From contig CM067576.1 in NCBI GenBank assembly GCA_034336665.1, positions 13,631,385 to 13,695,384 on the forward strand: a stretch of DNA of 64,000 nucleotides, read 5' to 3'. Shown here piece by piece: positions 13,611 through 26,800 of the stretch (the stretch's first letter is position 1; the number at the start of each line of letters is the position of its first letter). The notes beneath the pieces were generated by a model. It did not search any database. It was given only the letters and a program-made list of their open reading frames with translations, and had not been told where the DNA came from. Source of the stretch: Luscinia megarhynchos. Its lineage: Eukaryota; Chordata; Aves; Passeriformes; Turdidae. Made by a program: the position numbers and the translations under genes.

Positions 13611-15448
13611 ATGCAGCACCATTGATTTTTTCATGGGGCCATAAAATGAGCAGGCAACTTATAAGGGGTCAATAATTCCCCAAGGATTTCTGAAATTTAA
13701 ATGGACTCCAGTGCTAAGTTGACAGGTTTCAGACAGAGTCACGGGCCTTTAAACCATTTTACAAGGCTTTTCTGTGCAAGAATGAACTCAGAGGAAATAT
13801 CCATCATCTATGATCCTTGGAAAGATTTCTTCAGTCTGATGGTGCTCTTTGTGATGAGAATAGACATTTTGGAAGTAGAGAAGTCACACAAAGTTGCAGA
13901 GCTCAGAAGGAGAGAGGAACAGATGGTTTCACTAATGAGATTTCTAAAACACACCCCCTATGCTTGGTGGACAGAGTGCATTAGCTAAAATGTTCCAGGG
14001 ATTATTTTCTTAAATAATTAGATCTTTTCTAAACAGATATACATAGCAAAATATATTAAATTTTAGATATCAATAAGTAAAAGTTATGGTTTGTGTTTTT
14101 ATTTTTTTTCTTCATGCCATAACAGTCTCAAAAAATCATGAGGCTGTATTTTCACACTGTTAACAGTTATAATTTATGAAGGCTGAGCTCACTGATGTTA
14201 GGCATGAACAAGTAGTTATTATCATCATCAATAAAGGCAACCTCAACTTTTGGGGTTGTAATTTAAAAAAAAAATAAAAAATTAAAGTATCCTGAACAAA
14301 GGGTAATTTATTCTTGTAAGAAATGGAATCAGCTGCTGTGGTAAATAACTATTGTGATATGCACTTGGTGACTTCTAGAAAATAACTAATTCTGTAGGAT
14401 TTAAATTTCTAACAACAAATACCAATTTACACTTACCTTAAATTATTAAATGGTATTTTTAATTTGCATCGTGACAAATACTACATTTAAAAGTAATGGA
14501 AATCTTTGGAACTAATTATCTAATTTGTAAGAGAGTTCCTGAAATTTTCTTCATTTATATGCATTTGTGCATTTGCTGGTCATTTTTTTCATGGTATAAT
14601 ATCAATATGAGCATTTTTTAGGAAAAAAGAAAAATAAAACTCACCAAAAAAATAAACCATGATTCAGTATGCAATCACTATATCTTTCAGGAAATACATC
14701 TGCTTGGAGGCCAAGCAGTTTTAGCCTTTTACTGTAGATTTAATAGCATATTCTTGCTCAAAGTATGATACTGATTGCTATTCTTTGCATTCTCACTAAA
14801 AAAATATGAATTGTAAAAACAAATGCAAGAAGACCTTGCTGTTATTTGGTAACCACTCCTTGGAGATTACCCCAGTGCCTCTAAGGTGGAGTAATGACCC
14901 TGACAGCACTACAAATGGATAATTACCATTTCAGGAGGGAGCTCAGGGCTGCTCTAATTTGTGTCTGGGTGAAGTGAAGAGCTGCTGCCAAGCATGGGTC
15001 CTTCCAGTTGAGAGAGGTCATTCAGCAATTCTCTGGGACAAATCTCTACCAGCAGAATACCAGTTTTGTATTGCTGCACAAAAAATCCTTTTAACTGATA
15101 TTATCATTTTCTATTGATTTTGAAAGAAGCTCTGCCACAACATGTTAAATAGCAGCAAAAGGCAAATCAGTAAAAGCCAGCTACCACAGTGGATGGACAG
15201 CTGGGTTACCTTGCCTCACCTCCAAGTGAAAGGATGATGTAAAAAAAAAAAAACACCCATCAATGGATTCTGGACATATGTTCAAACCTTTCCACTTCTA
15301 GATCCTGGCTATTAAAAAAATAACACAGCCATTGGCACCACCAAAGCCACTACAGCTGTTTGGGAATTTAGAATATTCCATACTTCACTCCAAAATAATG
15401 ACAAATAATTAAGGTGCTATTTTTACTCTTGGGGCTATTTTTTTTCTT
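13611..15448. other. Unannotated interval
   Basis: There is no recognisable element. A 95-codon plus-strand frame at 13701-13988 has no identifiable domain and is treated as chance. The stretch 14860-15030 is richer in G+C than its neighbours but has no repeat or exon signature I can name. Confidence 0.4.
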
Positions 15449-15560
15449 AAAAAACCAAACTAAACCAAACCAAACCAAACCAAACCAAACTAAACCAAAA
15501 CCCAAAAACAACAACAACAACAACAAAAAACCACAACAAAAAAACCCCTCAAAACACAAT
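15449..15560. repeat. (AAACC)n / (AAC)n compound microsatellite
   Basis: About nine AAACC-type units with two T-for-C variants run from 15449 to 15499. They pass into an A/C-rich bridge and a run of AAC units at 15508-15525, then further A/C-rich sequence. The minus-strand reading, a glycine-leucine-valine-tryptophan-phenylalanine repeat in a 63-codon frame, is a translation of the repeat and not a gene. Confidence 0.85.
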
Positions 15561-18382
15561 AATGATATTTTTTGAGGGGAGAACCTGTCATTTCAAAGTA
15601 TAAAATTTTATAAGTCCTTAAAAGGATAAAAGCAATAAACACTGCTGCAACAATTCCAGAACTTTAAAAGCCCCAACCCTTTCCACAGCACTAGACTGTT
15701 TTTTGGGTAATTTTCTCTGTCACTATAATTCTGGTAGGAAATATTTGAGTATTTTCTCAGGAGACTGGTTATCTCTAGGGTCCACACTCATGATTAAAAT
15801 TTCTAGTAAAATATAAGTTTTGCAAATGTTTGTGAATTAATTTATTATCAGGAATGGATACAGCTCTTGAAGTTAAGAGTACCAAAACTTCAACAATTAC
15901 TTAAAAGTCTAAATGGGAGATAGTACATTTCTGAAAGAAAGATAGTTTGACAGCTTTAATCATGAATCACTGCATCATTCCTGCTTTTTGCAGCTACAAA
16001 TGCACTGATGCACTGTAAGAACATAGTGATTATTTGGAATCAACACACTTATTCCTAAAGGAAAAAAATTCTGAACGTTTAAGTCATTATTTTCTCTCTT
16101 CTTTAGTAATTGATTAATTTTACTTGGTAGAATTAATTAGTTTTAATTGATCCACTTCTGCTAGTTATTAGTTTAAAGAAGATAAAGGTTCTGATGTTAC
16201 CCCATTCTCCTCTAGGAATTTAATTTTCATTTTTTCCATTAGTCTTAGCTATGGTGAGCAGCTGACACTCATTCTCAGAGATCATTTTTGAAAACAAATG
16301 CAATCCAATTATGAGGTTCACAGAAAACCTCCATGAATGCAAGACAAGAACAAACAAGAATATTTCACCTCTAGTTAGAATATACTTGTCAAAAGAATTT
16401 GTGCACTGAAATGATGCCTCCTCTTTCCTTACAATACCATTTAGATGTGCCATTTAGGAATGTCTCAATGCCTTAATACAAAATATAGGTTATGTTTAAC
16501 TATTCATAAGCAATTCACTATGGTTTTTTGCAAGTCTTGGAAAGCAGGCATTCCTCCCTGCTCTCAAAGAACCTATCTTGGTTAAATTACTTGGCTAAAG
16601 TTTAAAGCTTTTAAATTCATAACATTTTTCTACATTAATTATTATTTTATCATCCTTTATCTTCTGTTAGACTGCCCTCATTTTATATAACAGATTAAAA
16701 AAAATAGGAAAAAATATTTAGAACTTGTATCTCTGAAACTCTCAAGCTGCAACTTAGAAGTACTGACCTGAGCTGCAAGTTTTTAGAAGTCACAGCTGTG
16801 CGTAATTTATCTGTGTAAATTATGTGCAATCTATCACTAGGATGTTATGGAAACTGCATGAATAAGTAAAATTGCATGACTAGAATGAATGAATGAATGA
16901 ATACTAAGTGATAGACACTCCATTCCTGAGCAAGTCTTTATTGCATGCATCTAGAATGGTGAGGAAGAAGCTGCCAAATGTTGTGTGAGTTGAACCACTG
17001 AAGAAGCAAAACAATCCTCTGAAATGTACTGCATAGTGTCATATCATTTCTGTAAAATGGAAATTACTTTTTTGGAGGAAACTCTCATATCTATGTATTC
17101 AACAGGCTTCACTACATCAGGGTGACATCTTTGTCAGAGGATCTGAGAACACCCTTTGTGTCAAAAGTTCAAAAGCTGTTTCAGAAACTTCCCTGAATCC
17201 AGTGCCAGCTCTTTTTGCTGAACCAACAACTCCTAAAACAGAGACTAAAACAAAGACTGCTGTTGCACTGAGGCTTTTAATAAAATAAGCTGCAATGTTG
17301 ATGGTGTTTACCCATAATTAGGACAAAATAAGAACTAGCCACTAGGTAGCCAAAGCAGGTATAGGAAATGTTTTATACTCACAGTATGCAAAAGGGCTTA
17401 AACTCAGATTTAACCTGACTTAACACTCACCAAAAACAAAGCATGCATATGTCATAAAAATATAGTTACTGTGAAAAATATGTCATTGGATTGTAACTGG
17501 ATTAGAATCTGGTGACTGTTACCTCACTCTGCAGTGAGAACAAATATGGAGGGCACTATATATGGATTTTTGTGCTTGCTCTAAGTACTAGGCTCTGCCA
17601 GCTAAGTAGCTGCAGCAGAAACTTAAGTTAAAACCAGTTCTGATGGCAGCTGGTTACACACTTAAGCTTCTGTGGTGTATCTATATCCTATGCAAACCTT
17701 AAAAAAGCACATGTAATAACCTGGTTTCAGTGTTTAGAAGAGATCTCTTGCCCAATGTATAGATAAACTTAGGTCAGATATGAACAACAGAATTGTACTT
17801 AACATAGAGCCATAACATCTAAAAGGATGATCAATGATTTTTTTGAGAGCACTTTTTGTTCATACTTTAGAACAGTCTTATTTTAACAGCACTGTTGTTG
17901 GTTTAAGGTTGTATATGTGAAAATACCACACAGGAATTTCAGATAAGGCCTCCAATGGATAAGCAATAAATTAATTGGACTAAAGGATGAATGTGAGAAG
18001 CTTTATAAATTGCTAAATCCATTGCCCTGGGTGAGGCATATGGATGTCCTTGTATGTATTTGTTATTGATCAGGAGAATTGCATGAAACAAATGAAGGAA
18101 AAAACCAATGTTTATGTGATTTATTTGTGTTTTTCTTAACAACACAGTAAAGTAAGTTAAGCTACTTGTGTCAGCTATTAAAGAAAAGCCTTCCTAGGGA
18201 GCCCATTGGAGCATTTGATTGCTTTATGAACTAGCTTTTGATAATGTTATAATGGAAAATGAAATTTCTTACGGTTTTGTTTTAGATCAAACAACAATAT
18301 TGACTAGAATGACAAGTCCAATTAGACCAAGATAAAATAAACTACAGTTCATGTTAATGATACTCCAGACAAGAATAGGAAG
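15561..18382. other. Unannotated A+T-rich interval
   Basis: No gene or transposon is recognised. A perfect (GAAT)n run of about five units lies at 16883-16902. Everything else is unique-looking A+T-rich DNA. Confidence 0.45.
16883..16902. repeat. (GAAT)5 microsatellite
   Basis: Five perfect tandem GAAT units followed by ac. It is a simple tetranucleotide repeat. Confidence 0.85.
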
Positions 18383-18969
18383 TTACTTTGCTGGTTTTGG
18401 CTGGGATAGAGTTAATTTTCTCCCCAGAGGCTGGTTATGGGCTGTTTTGAGTCGTGCTGGAAATGGTTTGCTGACACAGGGATGTTTTCCTCACTGCTCA
18501 GCAGGGCTCACAGAATCAAGGCTTTTCCTGCTCCTCACCCCAGCCCAGCAATGAGGAGCCTGGGGGTGCCCATGGAGCAGGGAGGGGACACAGCTGGGAC
18601 AGCTGACCCTGAGTGACCACAGGGATACCCAGACTGGATGGAATCATGCTCAGTGTATAAATTAGGGGGAATAAGAAGGAAGCAGGGGCATGGGGTGACC
18701 TTCTTGATGATAGTGTTTGTCTTCCCAAGTAACTGATGCACGTGATGGAGAGGTGATTTCCTGGGGATGGCTGAACACCTGCCTACCCATGGCAAAGTGA
18801 GGAATTAATTCCTTATTTTGCTTGCTTGCATGTGGCTTTTGCTTTACCTGTTAAATTTCATTTATCTCAAGTATTTACACTTTTATCCTTCTGATTCTCT
18901 CCCCCATCCTATGAGAGGAAGTTCTGTGTGGCTGATTTGCTGGCTGGGATTAAACCATGACACTTACTT
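18383..18969 (+). mobile_element. ERVL-type solo LTR with flanking target duplication
   Basis: A roughly 575-bp retroviral LTR begins TGCTGGTTTTGGCTGGGATA near 18389 and ends in GGGATTAAACCATGACA near 18962. It keeps blocks I recognise from avian ERVL LTRs: the tagagttaattttct block, the gtttgtcttcccaagtaac block, the ctggggatggctgaacacct block and the ttttgctttacctgttaaa block. A TATA-like tataaat at 18656-18662 sits where the promoter is expected. The sequence ttactt is found immediately before the LTR (18383-18388) and again one base after it (18964-18969), which fits a 5-6 bp target-site duplication. No gag, pol or env lies between LTRs, so this is a solo LTR left by recombination. Two or three short open frames inside it are not genes. 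Confidence 0.9.
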
Positions 18970-19865
18970 ACACTCACTATTAGTGCTACCCCAAAAACTT
19001 TAAAGTAGCAAAAGTCCTAGTGACTTTTGTTTCTTAATTTGAACAATTTTTTTATGATCATCTCTAGGACAGGCCAAGAAGTTATGAAGATCAAACACCA
19101 CGTTGAACTAACCAAGGAAATGATTAATGCAATCTCAGTGGATATTGCAGTTGGATAGGCAAAGAGAGATGTATTTGGAAGATTGTAGCTGAAGGATACT
19201 CAGAAATAAATGAACAGAAAAGGAAAACTTCGAACACGCATAATCTTTCCAAGCCAAGACAAAAAGTCATTTGGTTTAACAGCTTGTCCATTGTAATATC
19301 ACTATTTAAACATCCCCATGGTAAAAAAAAAAGAGAGAGAGAATCACCGTTATTTGCTCTCTAAAAATAAAGTGATTAAAATTTAAATAGTCAAATAATA
19401 CCTGCTCTGGTCATAGACCTTCCAGTTCACAGCCATTCCTAATAAAACTAAATATCTCCTCTAGTATCACTGGTAGCATGTTAATATTTATAGCTTAGCA
19501 GGCAGCATAAAGGTAACAATTGCTTATGGTGCAAGAGACACAGAAAATGCAGTGAAAGAAATCTAGTTTTCCTGAACAATAGTTCATATATAAAAACACA
19601 TTTTAAAGTAAGACTGTTCAAGCAGGATGGAAACATACTCATTATAAAAGTCTGCATAAGATTTGGGAGGATTCATTAATTTCCTGTCAGCTTTGAAGGC
19701 AGTATATCCTTCCACTTTTCCCTGTGTGAGTGAAGCAGTACCCACAGTGGAGGAACAGAAGTATATAGATTTCTCAGACTACTTGGACGTGCAGAGATAT
19801 ATGAATATGAAAGGCATCAAGAAGTATGTTTGTTCAGCATTAAGAAGAGGGCACTAAGAAGACAC
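18970..19865. other. Unannotated interval between LTR and CR1 fragment
   Basis: There is no identifiable gene. A 64-codon plus-strand frame at 19663-19857 ends just before recognisable CR1 sequence. It could be more decayed CR1 upstream sequence, but I cannot match it to the CR1 reverse transcriptase. Confidence 0.35.
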
Positions 19866-20088
19866 ACTGCTGCTCTCTTCAATTTCCTGCACTCTGAGAG
19901 ATACAGACTGACAAGCAAAGAAAACATGCTGATTAGATATTAGGAGAAAATTATTTGATTTTACCATGAGGGTGGTCAAATATGCCCAAAGAGGACACAG
20001 AATCTCCATCACTGAAGGTGTTCAAGACCATGATTCTGTGAGACTTAACTGGACGAGCCCGAATATCCTGGTCTGAAGAGAACTGTAA
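19866..20088 (+). mobile_element. Truncated CR1 LINE 3' region
   Basis: The segment follows the CR1 3' region in order. It has a ttcaatttcctgc block, then gattagatattaggag, then gagggtggtcaaatatgccc, then atcactgaaggtgttcaaga, and last aactggacgagcccgaatat followed by cctggtctgaag. These match CR1 blocks for the gctggatattagg, gagggtggtcaggcat, ccctggaggtgttcaa and ggatggggccctgagcaacctggtc regions. It is 5'-truncated, as most avian CR1 copies are, well diverged, and lacks the terminal octamer tail. Orientation is plus. Confidence 0.85.
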
Positions 20089-23000
20089 CAAAGGGGTTAA
20101 TTAACCTCCAGAGGTACTTCTCAAACTAAATTGTTACGTGATTCTGCAAGAGCAAAGGATCTTAATGAAAAGAGAAAAAAAAAAAAAAAACCAGTGAATC
20201 CATGATACTGATCTATCATTTGGTTTCTTTTTTTATATATTTTCTTTTCCTCCAAGTCAGTATTGTTGCACTAAACATTAGTTTGAGCCTTTATTATTAC
20301 ATAAACCATTCCTTTATTCAAATGTAATGAAAAGCTCATTATGACTCCCAGCTACCAGTGCAAACAGTGTACTTAGCCAAATGGTAATTGTATCGGTCTT
20401 CCTTCTCTTCCAATACTGCTCTGAAAGTTGTGTCCCTCAAATGAATAATTACCTACAGAATAATTAAATGTTGCTGATATGGTCTACTCATCCCACTTGT
20501 ACATAGAAACAGCAAAGTCTGTCTTCCCTGAAATCTATCTCAGTCATGTTGGATAAGCTTACTGCCCATCACACGGCTGGCATCGATCCCCACTCAATTA
20601 CAGATGAACATAGCACCATATTAAAAGACAAATAAGCTTTAATTTTAATCACAGACAGCCTGTAAGTCCATGTTCCATTATAGATTAAAAGAACCAATTA
20701 TTTTTAAAAGTAAAGATTTAATGAAAGGCCTTACTAATATATAGATACATTGCTCCCTCTGCATTCTAAGTCAGACTCTGCAGTAATGCTCAAAATTGCT
20801 GCTAGCAATCCAAGCAAGGCATGGGGATGCACCCTTGGAGAATGTTTTCCCTTCAGATACAAATACACTTTCTCAATAGGGTTTCTTGTGCAAGATTTCT
20901 CTCTCAAAAGAGTAAAATCACAGACCATTTATAATCAACAAATTAACTCTGTGGCCAGAGTTTTATTGTTACTAAGACAGAGTAAATGCAAAATAATTAC
21001 ACTGAAGCAGGCAGAAAATTCCACACTAATGACACAATACTGCTGAAATCACTTTATCCCAGACTCAGAAATGTAGTTAGGAACCTAATTCTCATTTGAA
21101 TTCAATGGGTGTTAGGCACCTATACATCTCTGAATCAAGACATTTTAGCCTCCCATCTATAACAAGAGGAGTTGGCTTGCATAATTAACTGCAGAATCTA
21201 GGGCATCAGAATTCTTATTCTCTTACTATTCATTCTTTAGCACTAGTTTCCAATCTCCCTTGTTTATTCAGGTAGTATAATGTTTGTGAGAGACTGTGAA
21301 CTAGTAAAATTTTAGCTCTATAATGTTGATATTAGCACTGAGATAAAAACATGTATATTTTAGAGAGACATCTACAAACAGGGTAATCCGACAATGCTAT
21401 GCTTAGTTAATAATTAATAGTGCTATGAATGCAATTCCATTTGTACAGAGAAAGCACGAGAGGTTTTATACATACATAAAGATAACATTCCAATTTTTAA
21501 AGCTGTTTTTTATATAAGGCCATGCTTTTTTAAGGAATTTCATATATACTGTTCAACCAGAAATGCCTTAATGCACGAAAAAGTTTCTTCATTTTTCTAA
21601 ATTTGGGCAGATCTTCTTTAGAAGATAAAAACAGTTAAAGCAATATTTATCAACAGTTGTTACATCACTTTTACAGTTACCATTCACAGTTAAAAACAAA
21701 AACTCCAAAACAAAACAGGACTTCCTTGACTAGAAAGAACCTGTATTTTATCTGCCCCTCTAACCTTTGAGGAAAAGTGTACCAAATAAAACACACTAAT
21801 TAGGTTTGTGGAATGAAGCTTCAGAAAAGAAATTCAGACATTTCTGATATAATTTAAGGATCTCATATAAAAAGACATTTAGAATACTACTGATGATGAG
21901 CAAAAGAATTGGGAAATCTTCTCATCTACTTATACTCAGCCCTTGCTGTTTTCATCCTGCTGAATTCTTTTTGGTTTTGTCCTCACTGATCCCTGAAAAA
22001 ATCTCCAGCTTCTTTCCACTTGTTAGATATTCACAAAGAGAATATGGGAGAACAGCAAGCAGGTGCTCCAATGGAAAACAGATCCTCAGAACGCAGGTGC
22101 ATGGCAAAGATTCGGCTTCAGAAAACAGCAGCTGTGTTCTGGGAGTGTTCCCACCTTCCTTACACACAATTTACAGAAATGAGAAACTGAATTTACCAGG
22201 CCTAGGGATAACCAGGATGTGTAGAACTGAATCCCTACTTTCAGGCTGGAATCCTGCTCTTTTTAATTTCTAATGTTCTTTTAACTACAAGAAATTCCAA
22301 TTTTTAGGTATACCATCAAATTCTTCCAACATGTTCTGTGTAATATCATAAAAGACACATGAAATCAAAACTGTTAAATCCCTGCACAGAAAACCTATAA
22401 AAACAAGATAAAACAAGATACACACTGAAACTTCTGTCTTAGCACAACTTTTGTTTGCAGTATGAGGATACAGGAGTTCTTCAACAGAAGCAACAGGTGT
22501 CACATAAATATTTAGAATATGTACAGGTACAGATTGCTCTCTAGCTGATCTAATACCAGGTCAAGTCAAGATACGGATTACTGATCCAACTATGGTTTCA
22601 AATCAGCACAATTATTTTCCTATAGCCACACCAAATATATTGCATATTAAATACATTATCACTTAATTCTGTAAAATTTCTAATTCACTGTTATCTACTC
22701 TAAATTCTGTCAGGGACTTCTCTAAAGAAGAAACACATTTTATACACAAGAAAAATTAGAGAATATTTCCAGGGTTTTCAAAAACCACTTACATGTTTGC
22801 TGTACATTCAGAAGTAGTGAATTGTGTGTTGGAAATGTAAGCTAATGGCTCACACTGAAAATGTCACCTGCTCTTAATCGTCATGTTTTCTTTTTCAGGT
22901 TCAAAGGCCTCACCAATATTGTAGAACCTGTTGTAGAAAAAAACTATCTGGCCATATTGTCTGCTAAATCCTCATATGTATCTCCTCTCTGTAAGCAAAA

Positions 23001-23744
23001 CACTCTCCAAAATCTGCACTCTGGGTTTTAGATTAAATTATTATAAAATGCACCTTCATAGAGGCTACTGAGTAACTTTTTGCATTCTGTGCTGGTTTTA
23101 GCTAGAGATGATCTGAGTTAAGGTATTTTGCAAAAGCATTAGTCCTCCTCCAGAGTATTTGCAGCAGTGACAAATAAGATTTTCTGTTATTAGCTACCAC
23201 AAAATCTGGCACAGCGTTATGTGCAGAGTAATAAATGTCTTCATTCTCACTGTGGCACACAACACTGAGACATTTACATGAGATTGCTGTTGTCAGAGAC
23301 AGTAATTAAGAGCTTGATTCTGCCATGGCTTTTCAAAGGGTCTTGGGTACCTCAAATTTATGCTATGGTACATCATATATATTACTCTGAGAAAATTTTA
23401 CAAGCATAGTACTGTAATATGCAGAGATATGCACATATGAACTTTCCTTTGAACAATACTTCAATATAAAAAACAGTGCACTCAAAGTCTGAAATACTTA
23501 ATAAAAATAGCCAGTTTTTATAAGCATAATTTTGAAATTAACTGAGTAATTTTGGCTGCATAATCACAGCCCTGAAGGGATGCAATAAAATATAAATTTA
23601 ATCAAATATATTTTTAGAACACGCTTCAAGCTAGGGCATGTACAATTTTGATCCAAATATCTAGTCATGAGTATAATATCAGACCTTTAATTATAATTCC
23701 TATTATAATTGTTCTTTTGAAGAAAATGTAGCCAGTGCCCTTAC
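20089..23744. other. Unannotated interval
   Basis: An 18-19 base A run lies near 20172-20191, about 85 bp after the CR1 fragment. A 126-codon plus-strand frame at 21893-22273 and a 72-codon minus-strand frame at 22285-22503 have no recognisable domains. At about 23091-23130 there is a short stretch resembling the first 35 bases of the ERVL LTR (ctggttttagctag, then gagttaa), but similarity stops there. Confidence 0.4.
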
Positions 23745-23873
23745 CTGCAATTATGCACACACAGTCTGTGGAAAGAGTAGATAAAGACTCTCCTGTGAAC
23801 CGTCCCTCGCTGAGCTAATTCACCCAACTGGTTTAATTTCATTTGCCTCAGTCTGCCATTGCAGTGATTACAT
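23745..23873 (-). other. Candidate spliced exon, minus strand, Cys/His-containing product
   Basis: On the minus strand a very strong acceptor (a run of 17 T, then pyrimidine-rich sequence ending in ttcatttag) precedes a 129-nt interval, which ends in ttgcag before gtaagg, a near-consensus donor. Only one of the three frames is open, and it is open throughout. It enters with one base completing a codon and leaves with two, so the exon would be symmetrical and skippable. The 42 whole codons start CNHCNGRLRQMKLNQLGELA and end FIYSFHRLCVHNC. Paired C-x2-C and C-x3-C spacing at the two ends could bind metal or form disulphides, but I do not recognise the family. It may be a coding exon of a gene whose introns fill this region, or a non-coding RNA exon. 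Splice signals and frame are seen; the function is unknown. Confidence 0.35.
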
Positions 23874-26800
23874 CTAAATGAAAACACAAGGAAACACCAA
23901 AATGAAAAAAAAAAAAAAAAATCATTAGATTTATTGTCTAAATTTTCAATTTGACTTCTACTTTTGAACAATCAGAAAGTCAGGGTCACAGAAAGCAGGT
24001 TGCAACAAAAAGTGTTTGGTGCTTTCTGTTGGTAGTGTGCATGAATATCATATCTAATGGCTGAAATGTGTGGCCTTCCTGAGACTCTTCACAGTGCATA
24101 CCTGGTTCTGTGATAGGTGTGCTCTATTTTGCTCCTAATAGATTGGGATTTATAAACCCATAAAGAAATGTCTTTTTTGGGAATATCTAGTGCTAACCTC
24201 TTCAAAGTTAAATGCTCCTTTTAGGCAGCAGTTTTAAAAGGTTTTCTGTGGCACAATGATCTGAGGGAATACCCGAATGTTTATTTAAAATATCTGTGTG
24301 CTAATACATAAGTTCCAGTATTATAATACACATCATCTTCCAGTATTTATTTCAATGTAGCTTCTGCAATGCACGTGGATCTTTGGAATCTGCACTGCTG
24401 GCTCTGCTAGCAATGTCCAAGGGATGGCAAAGCTTAGCACAGGAGGGATGTGGGGATTCAACAGCCCCACGTGTCCATCCATGAGACCCTACTCACAGGA
24501 AGGAACTAACCCTGGTTGGATGTGTTATGGATTAGCAGCATTGCACTTTCACACAGTGCACCATTTGTCAAAAAAATGCTATAAACACACTGACGGTATT
24601 CCAGAAACAAAGCAGGCATAAGGCTTCTAGAAAATAGCCCAGGACTCCTCTCCACCCATCTAATCCACAATACAGGTACTTCTCTGGAAAATATCAACTC
24701 CCTGACACATTTTATAGTTGCTTCATATTGCCGAAATCATTGTATACAATATTGTTTTTTCTGTTGTACAATAAAATACAACTCAGTAAATGGTCAAAAA
24801 TCTTCCAGTGAATTCCAAGCTACACAAGTGCAATGTGTGGATATAATGTCAATTATTTTTGAACATGAGTCATACATGGAATTTTACATGGAGTTTGTTC
24901 CTCCCCCAAAATCTACCTTGACCTTGCAACCTATGAAGTTGTTACCTTAGTCTCCTGGAGAAATCATAGTAATAAATGCTAGGCTATTAAAAAGTACCAT
25001 ACAATAAATTTCAATTCAATGACCACTAATAAACAAACAAAACCCACTATGACTTTCCAGTAAATCCCAAACAAACTAGTCTATCAATTAATCCAAAAAA
25101 AGACCACTCAAAGAGAGCCTGGGGTGGTGATTACTCCATGAATCAACAATTAGATGAACTCATTTAATTGATCAGATACATAAGCATGAAATAAAAAATG
25201 GAAAAATACAATAAGAATAAACAATCACAGTGGCCTCTCAGGCAAAACAGTGTCATGTAAGGATTTTTTTTCCATCATGTGACTCATTATGCAGTACTAA
25301 TTACATCATCTCCCCCTCTTGCTGCCTCTACACACTCAATTGCTATGGATTGGTTGCTTTCCCTGAGGCTGCTGATACATTTATAATAAGCATGGACTAA
25401 CCTCAAAGTAATGAATCACACCCCCTTGATTAATTCATCTTAAACAGAAAATGTTAGAGAAAACCCCAAATATCTTATTCAAAAATATCAAAGATGTTTT
25501 GCAATTGGAAACTAGCTTGATCATGCAGATGTCTGGCTTACACTCCTTTATATTCTTTATATAGGGAATTAAGAAGTACAGCATCTTTTACACAAGTCCA
25601 TTTAAATGATCTGGGCACAAAGCTTTTTGCTTTCTGGATTAATTCAAACTTTAATATGTGACTACTTCTGATAATGCATGAATAATATGCAAACTTTGAT
25701 CTTACATATTTGGGAGGACAGAGCCAGAATTTAGTCTTGGTCTGTCATTGTTCATGCAACTTCAGATTTGGAAAGAGAGACTAAAATATTTGCTCTTTTT
25801 TCCAAATATTTTCCAAAGCCAAGGCACATACCATTGGAAAATTATAGAAAACTGAAAATTCTAGAAAATGAAGCATTTCCAGACCTTCTACAAACACATG
25901 CAGTATAGTGACTTTAACGAAGAACTGTGCTAATTGTCATGGGGGTATTCAAAAGGTTTATCTCTTTATTAAGATAACAGTTTGTACCAGAGCAACCATA
26001 TGTTGAGGTAGATTCCTATCAAATATTTTAACTCCAACAATTCTAATATGCTCAGCACATCAGGGGTGCAAACCATAATGCTAACTCCAACAATATTGAT
26101 ACCTATTTCCAAAGCATTTAATGACTTAAATTGAAATATAATCCTCTGAATCACGAGGAGACTAAATTCTTTGCATCACATTTTTTTTTATTATTTCATT
26201 TTCATTCCATAGTCATTACACTGACAAGTTACATAATAGAAACTATAATTGTGATGGCAGTATATTTAAATTACAATGTAAATTTTTTTTTCTGCCACAG
26301 TTCAAAGTAGCAGCACATCTGGCTGCTTATCTCTCCTAACAGTGACCAAGAAATCTGATCACAAACTTTCTGAAGTGTATATTGGGGTACTATATATTGG
26401 AGAATGGTATATTTTCCCTAATATTGGGGAAAAGCCTTATTGTAATGCTGAGCAGATAAATTATTTACTGTGCAAATCAGAATATTCAAACTGATCACTG
26501 ATCTCACATCCACATGAACAATACATTATAGGCTTTTACATACTTTTTCTGCATGTGCAGAAAAGGAAAGTTTTGTCTAATACCTCCCTGGGTTCTGGCT
26601 TGCATTGGTGCTTCTACACAGCCTTAAGTACCAAATATACAAGAGAGGAGGATGCATAATTAAGGAATGGATGTCACAAAAAGATTCTGTGCCTTAAAAA
26701 TGGTCTCCATTCTATAGTAACCTGAGTCAAACCCACAGTCAATTATGGGCACAATATACAGCAGCATATCCATGATAACCACAAAGAAAGCTCAGACAAA

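Noticed and set aside
15368..15559. 63-codon minus-strand frame with GLVWF repeats
   Set aside because: Translation of the (AAACC)n microsatellite.
18351..18795. Open frames of 67-86 codons on both strands
   Set aside because: They lie inside the ERVL-type LTR, which is non-coding.
23089..23135. Stretch resembling the first 35 bases of the ERVL LTR (ctggttttagctag, then gagttaa)
   Set aside because: Similarity is too short and does not continue into later LTR blocks. It may be chance or a tiny relic.
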